Assembly: GCA_027013095.1 (NCBI GenBank)
Contig: JALUYI010000023.1
Location: 1-64,000 of the forward strand
Length of the DNA stretch: 64,000 nt
Source of the DNA: Paracoccaceae bacterium
GTDB taxonomy: Bacteria > Pseudomonadota > Alphaproteobacteria > Rhodobacterales > Rhodobacteraceae
Reading direction: 5' to 3'
Below the pieces are notes generated by a model that was given only the letters and a program-made list of their open reading frames with translations, made no database searches and was not told the DNA's origin. Position numbers and translations under genes: made by a program. Shown here one piece after another: positions 16,619-25,700 of this stretch (within the stretch, counting starts at the first letter, position 1; each line of letters opens with the position of its first letter).

Positions 16619-18229
16619 TTAGGCGACAGCGTTGCCTTTTTGCGTGTCACTGCCACCGCCCCCCCCGCTCGCATCCGCGGACGTGTGCCTCGTGGGGGCC
16701 TCGGTCGGCGTGGCATCGCCCGTCGGTGCCGCCGGCGACCTTGATTTGTCCGCGACGATGGGCGCGGCGTCCTCCCGGGGCGGCTGGACCGGATCGACCG
16801 GCGCGGTCTTGCCCGAGGGGTCCGCGTAACGGTCGTTGAGTTCCTGAATATGGTTGGCCACGGTTTCGCGAATTATACGCAGCTGACGGCGGTCGCGCTT
16901 GCCCCAGCCAACCGGAAACGGGCGAAAGATCGAGCGAAACAGCCCGGTGCTTTTCTCGAATGCTTGCCTGAGGTTCAGTTCGACATGCCCGAACGCCTCG
17001 GGCAGGCCGGCAGCGATGCGACGGGCGACAAACCCGCGCAGCCAGATATGGAAACTGCCCGCCAGAATGATCACCGCCAGAACACCCACGGTGACATCCA
17101 GCAGATGCGCACCAATCCAGGCAAAGCTGAAGACATCCGCCGATGGCATCCAGCCAAAGCGCAGCATTGCCCCAAGCACCAGCAGCAGAACACCCCCCAG
17201 CGCCACCCCGTCGCCCAACAGCACATTGCGCCGCCAGCGGTCCTTGGCCTCGGTCAGCCGCGGGATGATGTCGTGCTCCATCTCATTGGCCACCGTCTCC
17301 AGAACGCCGACAATACGATAGTTGCGCTGCAAGTCCACCTCGTCCATGCGTTCGACAATCTTTTTCAGATCGTGGTCGCGCTTGGCGCGAAAGCGCTCGC
17401 GCAGCCCCTCGTCCTCGATTGGGTTGGCCGCTTCTTCGTTGTAAATGGTAAAGAATTGTCCGGCCCCCAGCCCCGCCTGCGCCACGGCCCTTTGCCATGC
17501 GCCGGTGATGTCCTCGGGGTTGTCCTCTTTGGCGGCGGTGTCGATCTGGTTCAGAACATAAAAGAATTTCGACGCATCGGTGCGCGAAACGGTATTGGCA
17601 ACCAGATGCTCCAGCGTATCCTGCATGGCGCCCGGTTCTGGGTGGCGGGCGTCAAAAAACACCAGAACCATGTCCGAGAGGTCAATGATGTGATCAGTGA
17701 TCCGCAAGGTCGAGCGGCGCTGGTCATCGGCGTCGAAACCGGGACTGTCGATCAGGATCTTGCCTTTGATGCGCTCTTTGGCAGTGGTGCGCAACTGTAG
17801 GTAGCTTTCGATATGCTTGCCCTCGCCCTGCGCCACCTTTTCGATCTCGCCGCTGATCCGAAAGAACGGAAACCTCGGGTCTGCATCTAGGGCCGAGCCG
17901 GGCAACGTGCGGTTGCCTCCGACCCCCGCCGAGCGGTGGCAGATCACGGTAAACTTGTCGTCCACCGCCTGATTGCCAGTGTCCTGAATCTTTTCGCCGA
18001 TATAGTCGTTAATAAAGGTCGATTTGCCGGAACTGAAGGTGCCCAGAACCGAGATCAGCGGCCACCACGAGATGCGAGAGGCCAGCGAGCTTTCCCGATC
18101 CAGCAGCCCGACCCGATAGAGCATCTTGTCGAATTTGTAGAACGTCGGCAGCACATCCAGCAGCGCCGGGTTCTCGGCCTGCATGTGGCTTTCCAGACGT
18201 TCCAACCGCTTTTTCAGAAAATCGCTCAT
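16619..18229 (-). CDS. Dynamin-like GTPase, membrane-associated
   Basis: A 536-residue bacterial dynamin-family protein. G1 is GTFSSGKST (63-71), G3 is DSPGFD (about 165-170) and G4 is NQID (about 215). After the G domain come helical segments, then two hydrophobic stretches (about 335-405), a basic region and a disordered Pro/Ala/Asp-rich tail. Known: bacterial dynamins bind and remodel or fuse membranes with GTP hydrolysis. Here it is encoded 24 bp after the TPR-like gene and two genes after a ParA-type ATPase, in an operon with an RND pump. Two membrane segments suggest permanent inner-membrane anchoring. Role in membrane organisation is inferred. Confidence 0.85.
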   Translation of the reverse strand: MSDFLKKRLERLESHMQAENPALLDVLPTFYKFDKMLYRVGLLDRESSLASRISWWPLISVLGTFSSGKSTFINDYIGEKIQDTGNQAVDDKFTVICHRSAGVGGNRTLPGSALDADPRFPFFRISGEIEKVAQGEGKHIESYLQLRTTAKERIKGKILIDSPGFDADDQRRSTLRITDHIIDLSDMVLVFFDARHPEPGAMQDTLEHLVANTVSRTDASKFFYVLNQIDTAAKEDNPEDITGAWQRAVAQAGLGAGQFFTIYNEEAANPIEDEGLRERFRAKRDHDLKKIVERMDEVDLQRNYRIVGVLETVANEMEHDIIPRLTEAKDRWRRNVLLGDGVALGGVLLLVLGAMLRFGWMPSADVFSFAWIGAHLLDVTVGVLAVIILAGSFHIWLRGFVARRIAAGLPEAFGHVELNLRQAFEKSTGLFRSIFRPFPVGWGKRDRRQLRIIRETVANHIQELNDRYADPSGKTAPVDPVQPPREDAAPIVADKSRSPAAPTGDATPTEAPTRHTSADASGGGGGSDTQKGNAVA

Positions 18230-18253
18230 GGTTTTGGTCCTATCGTTTGTCGC

Positions 18254-19108
18254 TCAGTTCGTCTTGCTCGCCGTTTTGCGCAGCTCGTCTGCCATCTGCG
18301 GCGCAATCGCCTGAAGGACCGACAGCATGGCCTGCGCGCGGGCAGTTTGACCAGTCGCCAGAAGGTCGCGCGCGACGCGCTTGTAATAAGGCGCGGCCAG
18401 TTTGACCCGCCCCGAGGAATAATAGATGTTGCCCAGTTCCCCGGCAAAATCCACCCGGTTCGGGAAATCCGCGATCAGAGCCTTGTAAAGCTTTTCGGCG
18501 GTTTTGCTGTCGCCCTTCCAATAGGCGGCGCGGGCCGCATTCTGGCGTCTGGTCGCGTCGTCTTTCGGCGATGCCGATTTTTCCTGTGGCTGCGCTTGGG
18601 GCTGCGGTTCTGCCAGCGCGGTTGTTGTCGGCACGGGCGTGGGAGTCGGCGGGGTCAGGGGCACGGCCTCAGCGGCAGGTTTTTCGTTCGCGGCCACCGG
18701 AGCGGGGGTAGCCTTGGGCACCGTCACGCCGAGTTTTGGTTTGGGCGCGGGGGCAGTCACTGCAGCGCTGGCGGTGACGTCGTTGGCCCGCGGCGCGGGG
18801 GTGGCCTGCGGTGCGGGCGTCGCTGCAGGGGCGCTCTGGGCGGGGGGTGCCACCGTCGCCTGTGCCGTAGCGTCGGCTTTGGCCACATCTGTCGCCGGTG
18901 CCGCATCATTTTCGGGCGTTGCGACCTGATCCTCCGCAACCGGCGCGGCAGGGGGGATCGGAGGCAGAGACGGGTCCGAATAGGCGACACTGGCGCCGTC
19001 GCCGGCAATGCCCAGCATCTGCTTCAGCCCGTCGCGGTTGAAGACGATGAACACCGCCACACCAACCAGCACATAAATGGTTATCAATCGAACAAATGGC
19101 ATGATCAT
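18254..19108 (-). CDS. Membrane-anchored protein with Pro/Ala-rich linker and TPR-like C terminus
   Basis: A 284-residue protein: transmembrane helix at about 5-23 (RLITIYVLVGVAVFIVF), a long Ala/Pro/Val linker (about 45-190) that looks disordered, and a C-terminal helical repeat region (about 195-275) including ARAAYWKGDSKTAEKLYKAL, which fits a tetratricopeptide pair. TPR units usually bind partner proteins. I infer a tether or scaffold for the ParA-type and dynamin-like proteins encoded on either side (gaps 43 and 24 bp). ATG 19102 is an alternative start. No enzyme motif was seen. Confidence 0.7.
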   Translation of the reverse strand: MIMPFVRLITIYVLVGVAVFIVFNRDGLKQMLGIAGDGASVAYSDPSLPPIPPAAPVAEDQVATPENDAAPATDVAKADATAQATVAPPAQSAPAATPAPQATPAPRANDVTASAAVTAPAPKPKLGVTVPKATPAPVAANEKPAAEAVPLTPPTPTPVPTTTALAEPQPQAQPQEKSASPKDDATRRQNAARAAYWKGDSKTAEKLYKALIADFPNRVDFAGELGNIYYSSGRVKLAAPYYKRVARDLLATGQTARAQAMLSVLQAIAPQMADELRKTASKTN

Positions 19109-19151
19109 CTTTTCATCCCCGGATCAGGTTTCAGAATTGTTGCGGCGCGGC

Positions 19152-19778
19152 TCATTTTGCACCGTAAAGAGCGTTGGCAAGGGCGTTCAGTTCTGCCGCC
19201 GCCTTGCCACTCGGTTCCATTTCAAAGGCTGCCAGCCCCTCAGAGAACGAGCGTCGAAAGGCGAGGCGTTGCACCAGTTTTTCCGGCACAGCCTGGATCA
19301 ACTGAAGCATCTTCAGCGCCTCCAGCGTCTCGGCGTTCTCGCGTGAGCGCGGGTGCGCATCGGCCCGGTTGATAAAGGCCTTGATCATCGGCATCCGCGA
19401 TTTTCCACCGCCGCGTTCGGCGGTAATGATGTCCAGAAACTGCTGCGTGGCCCAGATGTCAGCCTGTGAGGGGGTGACCGGAATCACGACCTGATGGCAG
19501 GCGCGGATGGCCGCCCGCAGCGCCTCCATATCCGAGATCCCGACGTCGATCAGCCAGTCGCCGCGGGCCTTGCCCTTGGCCGGCAGCTCATGCACGACCT
19601 TTAGCCCCGGCTCAATTGCGTCCTCGTCGCGGATCATGGCCACGTCGCTGACGGTGCGCTGCGGGTCGAGGTCACAAACCGTCACCTTGCGCCCCTCGGC
19701 CATACGCCAGACCGCCATATTGAAGACAACCGTACTTTTTCCGGTGCCGCCTTTGAAATTTGCAAATAGTGTCAACAT
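19152..19778 (-). CDS. ParA/MinD-type P-loop ATPase
   Basis: A 208-residue cytosolic ATPase with the deviant Walker A KGGTGKST (9-16), a second lysine-containing signature typical of the ParA/MinD/SIMIBI class, and Walker A' CDLDPQRTVSD (about 34-44). The short length and division protein/ParA-like middle (IPVTPSQADIWATQQFLDII) match orphan ParA-like proteins that position cargo such as chemosensory arrays, carboxysomes or polyhydroxybutyrate granules. No parB or plasmid replication gene is nearby, so chromosome or plasmid partition is unlikely. It sits 16 bp after the LolA-like gene and before the TPR-like and dynamin genes. Cargo positioning is inferred. Confidence 0.85.
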   Translation of the reverse strand: MLTLFANFKGGTGKSTVVFNMAVWRMAEGRKVTVCDLDPQRTVSDVAMIRDEDAIEPGLKVVHELPAKGKARGDWLIDVGISDMEALRAAIRACHQVVIPVTPSQADIWATQQFLDIITAERGGGKSRMPMIKAFINRADAHPRSRENAETLEALKMLQLIQAVPEKLVQRLAFRRSFSEGLAAFEMEPSGKAAAELNALANALYGAK

Positions 19779-19794
19779 TCCATGCGCCTCTAAC

Positions 19795-20601
19795 CTAGTT
19801 CCCGGCCGGTTTGGGTGCCGCAGGAGCGGTCAGGCTGCGCGCCTCACTCTGCTGCCAACCAGCGGGCGGGGCAAACATCGCGGGGTCCAGCGGAGCAACG
19901 ACCAGATGGTCCAGCCGCCGGGTTTCACCACCGGGGATCGACTGGCGCACGACGACCCGCAGGTCAGGGTCGAACCACCACTCTCCGGTGACAACGGGCT
20001 GGCCCTTGCGGATGATATCGACATCCCAACGCTCGGTCGGGCGGCCGGCGACCTTTTCCATCGCACGAAAGCGCATCAGCATCTTGCTGCCGTCGGGGAA
20101 AACCTCGCTGAGCGCATGGCGGCGCGCCGGATCCCACAGGATATCCACCGGCCCGCCGGTTTGCCCGGGACTGGAGATCAGCCAGCGCTCGGCCCGAACG
20201 CCGCTGCTGATCGCGTCGCCCACATGTTCGCAACGGGTATTCGGAGTCGGGGGACATGGCGATTTATAGCCAATCACGCTTTCTTCCGGCACCGCCTTGC
20301 CCCGGATCAGGGAATAGGTCTTACTGGCCGGATCAAGAATATACATCAGCCCCTTGGTCGGCAGGATAATCTGCACCACCCGTTTGCCGTTCTGCGTGTA
20401 TTCAAGGCGCATCTTGGCGCCGGATTTGACGATTGTCCCGACGCGCTCGGGCTGTCCAGGGCGCTGGCTGACGGCGGTGGCCGTGTACATCCGCGCGGCA
20501 CTTGCGGCTGTGGCGCTCGGCGCGGGCAAGACCGGGGTCAGCCCGCCGGTGCCAAGCGCCAGAAAAAGAACCACCCCTGCGGCTTTGATCGAGATCGGCA
20601 T
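19795..20601 (-). CDS. Exported LolA-like/DUF4412-like protein
   Basis: A 268-residue protein with an N-terminal signal sequence (core VVLFLALGTGG, Ala-rich cleavage zone near residue 30). The rest has the alternating beta pattern of LolA-fold proteins: GAKMRLEYTQNGKRVVQI, then GLMYILDPASKTYSLI, a Cys pair (CPPTPNTRC) and a C-terminal WWFDPDLRVVVRQ segment. Known: such folds bind lipid or lipoprotein acyl chains in the periplasm; here only the fold is suggested. ATG 20601 follows GGGGGA. It lies between the low-complexity protein genes and parA-like. A specific family name could not be assigned. Confidence 0.65.
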   Translation of the reverse strand: MPISIKAAGVVLFLALGTGGLTPVLPAPSATAASAARMYTATAVSQRPGQPERVGTIVKSGAKMRLEYTQNGKRVVQIILPTKGLMYILDPASKTYSLIRGKAVPEESVIGYKSPCPPTPNTRCEHVGDAISSGVRAERWLISSPGQTGGPVDILWDPARRHALSEVFPDGSKMLMRFRAMEKVAGRPTERWDVDIIRKGQPVVTGEWWFDPDLRVVVRQSIPGGETRRLDHLVVAPLDPAMFAPPAGWQQSEARSLTAPAAPKPAGN

Positions 20602-20692
20602 ATTTCCCCCTGTCGGTAAAATCCGTGCTGTTCGTGTTTCCGTCCGCCCCAGACAGGGCGAACGGGAGCTTTCTTGGGAGGGACACATTCTG

Positions 20693-20715
20693 GGCGGGCA
20701 CAGGCTGCGCCCGCC
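20693..20715 (-). promoter_or_regulatory. Intercistronic hairpin after the Gly/Asn-rich protein gene
   Basis: GGCGGGC (20693-20699) and GCCCGCC (20709-20715) form a 7-bp stem with a 9-base loop just after the stop of the Asn/Gly/Trp-rich gene, in a 134-bp gap. There is no U tract. It may raise the stability of the upstream mRNA relative to the downstream cytosolic genes. Confidence 0.45.
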
Positions 20716-20735
20716 GGAATGGTCACGCCTCAGCC

Positions 20736-21287
20736 TCAGTTCGAGGGCGCAGCGGGCTTTTGCAGGTCGGCCTTTGCGCCAGCCTTGGGAGCCGCCGCAG
20801 GAGCCGCAGGATTATAGGCCCCGGCCGGTGCGTTCGGTGCTGCACCCGGCTTTTGCTGCTGCCACGGAGCGGGGTAGCCATAGCCCGGATAGCCGTAGCC
20901 GTTGTTGCCGTAACCATAGCCATAGCCATTGCCGCGGCCACGACCTTCGCCTTGCGCCTTGCCCGTGGCATTGCCCGAGAAGCCAAAGTTGAAGCTGCCG
21001 TTCCCGTTGCCATTGCTGTTGCCGTTAAACGGACCCCAGTTGTTGCCCCAGTTGTTGCCCCAGCCATTGTTCCACGGAGTCCAGCCATTGAACGGACCCC
21101 AGTTGTTGCCGCCCCAGCCGTTATTCCATGGCGCCCAGCCGTTGCCGTAATAGGGACCATAAGCCGGGCCACCCCAATAGCCGGGAGCCGGCGCATAACC
21201 CGGGCCCCAGGTCTGGGCGTCAGCAGTTGCGACGAAAGCGCCGCCAAGTCCGGCAGCCAGAGCTGCGGTGATCATCAATTTACGCAT
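20736..21287 (-). CDS. Secreted Gly/Asn/Trp/Tyr-rich low-complexity protein (sulfur-globule-protein-like)
   Basis: A 183-residue protein with a clear signal peptide (MRKLMITAALAAGLGGAFV, cleavage after ADA). The mature part is repetitive: WAPWNNGWGGNNWGPFNG and near copies, an NGNGNG run, then GYGYGYGNNGYGYPGYGYP and an Ala/Pro tail. This composition resembles the sulfur-globule envelope proteins of purple sulfur bacteria, which is how such proteins are often annotated, but low-complexity similarity alone does not prove it. It also resembles structural or glycine-rich envelope proteins. A strong SD (AAGGAGA) precedes ATG 21287. It is the third of three consecutive aromatic/Gly-rich exported proteins between an RND pump and a ParA-type module. 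Confidence 0.75.
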   Translation of the reverse strand: MRKLMITAALAAGLGGAFVATADAQTWGPGYAPAPGYWGGPAYGPYYGNGWAPWNNGWGGNNWGPFNGWTPWNNGWGNNWGNNWGPFNGNSNGNGNGSFNFGFSGNATGKAQGEGRGRGNGYGYGYGNNGYGYPGYGYPAPWQQQKPGAAPNAPAGAYNPAAPAAAPKAGAKADLQKPAAPSN

Positions 21288-21398
21288 GTTTAGTCTCCTT
21301 GGTTTGTCCCGACTGAAATTTCGGATTTTGGCATCGGGACCTCTGCCTTTCTCCGCTTGAAGGCCTTCCCGGTGAGGAAAGCGCGTTGTCCGACCGGC

Positions 21399-22046
21399 TC
21401 ACCAAAAGCCGAACGGACTGAACCCAAAAAATGGGAAACCTTGTGAGGGCAAGCCACCGCCAAACGGCCCAAGCCCGGTGGTGCTGCCATAGGGGGTGAT
21501 CCCCGGCGCACCACCGTAGGGCAGGCCTCCATAGGGCAGGCCGCTGTAGGGAACGCCATAGGGGGTGGCGCCCCCATAAGGCGGGACGGCGCGGTAGGGG
21601 TTGGCCGCCCCGTAGGGACTGACCCGGCGCGGGAGATACCCCCGACCGGGGATATTACGCGCCTGCACACTGGCCTCTGGGGCCAGCAGCGCCGGGTTGA
21701 TCGCAACCCCCGGGGTCAGCGGCGAAAGAGGCGGCAATGCCTGCGGCTGTTGCAACGGAACGGCAGGGGTCGTCGGGGCCCTCCCCGACAGACGCGCATC
21801 AAGATCATCGGGAGCATAGACACTGCCCTGATCGGTGCCGTTGCCCCAGACTCCGCCGCCACTGGCGGGCGTGTCGATATAGGTCGGCGCTGTGCTGTCC
21901 TTGGCCTGCGCGGGCGCCGGAGTCGGGCTCCAGTTGTTGCCAGCGGTGGCCGCCTGACCGGAGATCGCCAAAGCCAGCGACCCGGCCAGCGCAAGGCCAC
22001 CGGCCAGCAGCAGAGGTTTGCGTGAAAAGATGAAAATCCGGCTCAT
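21399..22046 (-). CDS. Secreted Pro/Tyr/Gly-repeat protein
   Basis: A 215-residue exported protein, function unknown. Signal peptide: SRKPLLLAGGLALAGSLAL, cleavage near GQA. The second half is built of PYGG-type repeats (PYGAANPYRAVPPYGGATPY, then further copies), ending in a Phe/Gly-rich FPFFGFSPFGFW. The start at 22046 overlaps the upstream gene by 4 bp (ATGA), which indicates translational coupling and supports both frames in a region where several frames are open. Regular Tyr/Phe-Gly spacing is typical of self-associating structural proteins. Confidence 0.7.
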   Translation of the reverse strand: MSRIFIFSRKPLLLAGGLALAGSLALAISGQAATAGNNWSPTPAPAQAKDSTAPTYIDTPASGGGVWGNGTDQGSVYAPDDLDARLSGRAPTTPAVPLQQPQALPPLSPLTPGVAINPALLAPEASVQARNIPGRGYLPRRVSPYGAANPYRAVPPYGGATPYGVPYSGLPYGGLPYGGAPGITPYGSTTGLGPFGGGLPSQGFPFFGFSPFGFW

Positions 22047-22690
22047 TTCTGGACCCCGTAGTCTGTGCGATAGCCGGGCGGCGGCGCATAGCCCGGCGCC
22101 ACCCCATAGCCGAATGGCATAAAGTTCGGCCGCCCATAGCCCGGCCAAAAGGGAAAGCCCGGCCCATATCCCGGGGCCGGCGCGAATCCCGTGTTGGCGG
22201 CCCCCCCCCGCCGCACAGTCCAAGGCCGTCCAGTCCAAGGTCGTGCAGCCCAAACCGACCGACGTGGATCAGAAGCAGCCCAGCCGGTCGAGCCCGCGCG
22301 CTCCTGCGCCTGTCCGCGCCCCTGAACCGACGCATGGAGCGACGCTGAAAAGCCAAAGCCACCACTGAGCTGACCGGCCCCCTGCCCGCGCGCCCCGGCC
22401 CGCCCGGCGGCGGTGCTTGTGCCGACCCTCGGAGGGGTGCCCGAGGGGGCAAACCCTGGCCGGGGCTGCATCCAGTAGGGCAAGCTCTGGCGAACGCTCC
22501 AATCCGACGGGATCGAGCGCTGTGCCACAGGAGGTGCAAGCGGCGCCACGCTCTCGAACGGACCCGGAGGCGGCAGCGGCTTGTCCTGCGCTTTGGCCCC
22601 GGGGTTCAGGGTCAGGCCCAGAATCAGGCCCAAGGTCAGGGTCAAACCTTGGGTCAGGTTGGGAACACTCAATGGTATCGCTCGTATCAT
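22043..22690 (-). CDS. Secreted Gly/Pro/aromatic-rich protein
   Basis: A 215-residue exported protein, function unknown. It has a hydrophobic N-terminal signal region (LTQGLTLTLGLILGLTLNPG, cleavage near AKA), a Pro-rich early section, a Gly/Ala/Arg middle and a C-terminal GYGPGFPFWPGYGRPNFMPF type repeat. Composition groups it with the next two genes. It starts 12 bp after the RND permease stop and overlaps the following gene by 4 bp, so the trio belongs to the RND transcription unit. The middle part is the least certain because other frames are also open there. Confidence 0.65.
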   Translation of the reverse strand: MIRAIPLSVPNLTQGLTLTLGLILGLTLNPGAKAQDKPLPPPGPFESVAPLAPPVAQRSIPSDWSVRQSLPYWMQPRPGFAPSGTPPRVGTSTAAGRAGARGQGAGQLSGGFGFSASLHASVQGRGQAQERAGSTGWAASDPRRSVWAARPWTGRPWTVRRGGAANTGFAPAPGYGPGFPFWPGYGRPNFMPFGYGVAPGYAPPPGYRTDYGVQK

Positions 22691-22702
22691 GGTGACGTTT
22701 CC

Positions 22703-25700
22703 TCAATCCTGTTTCGGTGTGCCCGAGCCGGGCTTTAGCCGAATCCCGCGGCGTCCGGTCTGGCGCGGTTTACGCGGTGCTGTGGCGACTTTCCGGGGCG
22801 GTGATGGTTTCGTCCCGGCAGGTTTCGCGGCCTTGGGTTTCGCGGCCTTGGGTTTTGTGGTCTTGGGTTTTGTGACCGCCGGTTTTGGCGCCGCCGGTTT
22901 CGCAGCCTTGGATTTCGCGGTTGTTGATTCCGTAGGGGATTTCACCACTTTGGATTTCGCCGACGCACGCTTTTTGGGTGCCGCTTTGGGTGCTTTTTCC
23001 ACCGGCGTTTCCGACTGTTTCGGCGGCGCGGGAACGGGCGCGGCCACGACTTCGGGGGTGGCCACCTTGGCGGGTGTCTCCACCGCTGCGGGGGCGCGCA
23101 TCTCTGCGGTCGATTTTTCGGGCACCGTGACAGCTTGGGGGTGTGGTGTCGCCGGTGTGGCCGGGCGCGGCATTTCAGGCTGTGCCGCCGCGGCTCTGCG
23201 GGCCGAGATTGCCCGCAGCATGGCCTTGACGGCGCTGACCAACAGAAAGGCAATCGCCGCCCCCAGCAGAGCGAGAAGATCGACAAGCGCCCTGAGCGCC
23301 ATCATCAGACGCGCCAGCAACCCGGTGTCGCAGCGCGCGGCCTCAGCCCGTTTCAGCGCCTCGCTCTTAGGTTCTGACGGGCGGCCCAGCGTATCCTTTG
23401 AATCGGGTCCGGTGTCGCCTTGTCCACTCTCTGTCAACGCCTTGCGAAAGCTGACGCAGCCCAGCGGGATGACCACGAGCGTCAGAATCGTGGCCACCAG
23501 ACCACCCATCATCAGCGAGATCGCCATGCCCTGAAAGATCGGGTCCGACAAGATCACGGAAGAGCCGAGGATCAGCGCCAGAGCGGTAATGATGATCGGT
23601 CGGGTCCGAGTCGCACAGGCGGTGATGACCGCAGTGCGCGGATCGACCCCGCGCAACACCGCCTGGCGCGAGAAATCCACCAGCAGGATCGAATTGCGCA
23701 CGATAATGCCCGCCAGCGCGATAAAGCCGATCATCGAGGTTGCGGTGAACGGCGCCCCGAACAGCCAGTGGCCGGGAACGATGCCGATCAGGGTCAAGGG
23801 GATCGGCACCATGACGATTGCCGGGGTGATGAAATTGCCGAACTCCCAGACCACGAGGATATAGATCATGACCAGTGCGACACCAAAGGCAATGCCCATA
23901 TCGCGAAAGGTTTCGTAGGTGACGGTCCACTCGCCGGTCCACTCCAGCGCCGACTGGAGGCTGGTTTTCGGTGGTCCGGTAAAGGTCGTTGCCACCCGCA
24001 CACCATCCGGCGCGACATAGTCCTTCAGCAGCTTCTGAAGTTCAAGAATCCCATAGATGGGGGCGCCCAACTTACCGGTGACCTCGCCGGTCACGTATTC
24101 CACCGCGCGCAAGTCCTTGTGAAAGACCGGGTCGTCCACCATGAAGGGCTCAAAGCGGCCAAGCTCGGTCAAGGGGATCATATCGCCGCTGCTCGAGGGG
24201 ATCGGCAGTTGCCCCAGCCGCCCCAGATCGCCACGCAGCGCAATCGGCATTTGCAGATAGATGAACCGCGGCTCCAGTGAGCGCTGCGTCTTGGCGTCGC
24301 CCAGCTTGTATCCCCCCATCGCCATTTCGAGTTGGCGGTTGATGTTGGCAACCGACACCCCACGACGCGAGGCCTTTTCCCGGTCGATGACAAAGCGCCA
24401 GCTTTTGAACGGGGCCTGCAGGTAGCTGCCTTCATCGACAACAGTCTTGGCCTTGCCGAACAGATCACGCATGTCGCGCGCCACCTGACGGCGGGTCTTG
24501 GCGTCTGGGCCGTAGATCTCGGCGACCATAGTCTGCAGGACGGGCGGTCCGGGTGGCATTTCGACGACCTCGATGCGGGCACCCATCTTCTTTGCGATCG
24601 GCGTCAGCATCTTGCGCGCCAGATCGGCCAGCTGCGACGACGAGCGCGTACGTTCGCCTTTGGGGATCAGCTGCACCTGAATGTCGCCATACCACGGCTT
24701 GTTGCGCAGATACGAGTGGCGGACCAGACCGTTGAAATTGAACGGGCTTGCAGTGCCCGAATAGGACTGCACGGCCATGACCTCGGGCAAGCTCATCACA
24801 CGTTCCGAGAGGCGCGCGGCCACGTTCGCGGTGACCGGCAGCGCCGTTCCCGCGGGCATGTTGATGGTCACGTTGAACTCGGGCTTGTTGTCCTTGGGCA
24901 ACATCTTGACCGCAACGCTTTCGGTGGCGAACATGTAGAGGCTGCCGAAAAAAACCAACAGCAGGCCCGCGGCGAACAGCCATCCCTTCAGGCGACTGTC
25001 CAGAAGCGGCATCAGGATATTCCGATAGAATGCATCCAGCCGCTGCGCCTGACGGTGCTCGCGCAGACGCGCCTTTTCCAGATGCGCCATTGGCGGGCGA
25101 ATACGCTGGGCCAGCCACGGCGTGAAAATGAAGGCGGCAAACAGCGAGAACAGCATGGCCACCGAGCCCAGCGCCGGAATCGGCTCCATATAGGGGCCCA
25201 TCATCCCCGACACAAAGCCCATCGGCAGCAGCGCCGCAATCACGGTAAAGGTCGCCAGCACCGTGGGGTTGCCCACCTCGCGCACCGCGTCGATGCTGCA
25301 ATCAGCGGTACATTCCCCCTGCAACAGCCATCGCCGGTAGATGTTTTCAACCACGACGATCGCATCATCGACCAGAATTCCGATGGAAAAGATCAATGCA
25401 AACAAACTGACCCGGTCGATGGTATAGCCCAGCAGAAAGGCGGCAAAGACGGTGACAAGGATCACGATCGGGATCACCACCAGAACCACCGTCGCCGCCC
25501 GCAATCCCAGCGCCAGCCAGATCAGCACGGTCACCGCGCCGGTCACGACAAACAGCTTGAAGATCAGCTCGTTGACCTTCTCGTTGGCGGTAACACCGTA
25601 GTTGCGAGTCACCTCGACATGGACATTATCCGGGATCAGACTGCCTTGCAGGCGCTTGACATAGGCCAGAATGTCATTGGCCACCGTCACCCCGTTCGAG

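Noticed and set aside
16850-19372. Plus-strand frames opposite the dynamin, TPR-like and ParA genes
   Set aside because: Products are Arg/His/Gln-rich or Gly/Arg repeats from antisense reading of Ala/Pro linkers; the minus-strand products have clear motifs.
19152-19778. Chromosome or plasmid partition locus
   Set aside because: No parB, parS-like repeats or replication gene nearby; the gene lies inside a membrane-protein operon.
20736-21287. Firm assignment as a sulfur-globule envelope protein
   Set aside because: The match is composition and repeat style only. No sox or dsr gene is in the window to support sulfur storage.
22821-22925. Tandem 15-bp repeats as a CRISPR or minisatellite feature
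   Set aside because: Units are contiguous without spacers, in frame, and encode lysine-rich pentapeptides of the RND tail.
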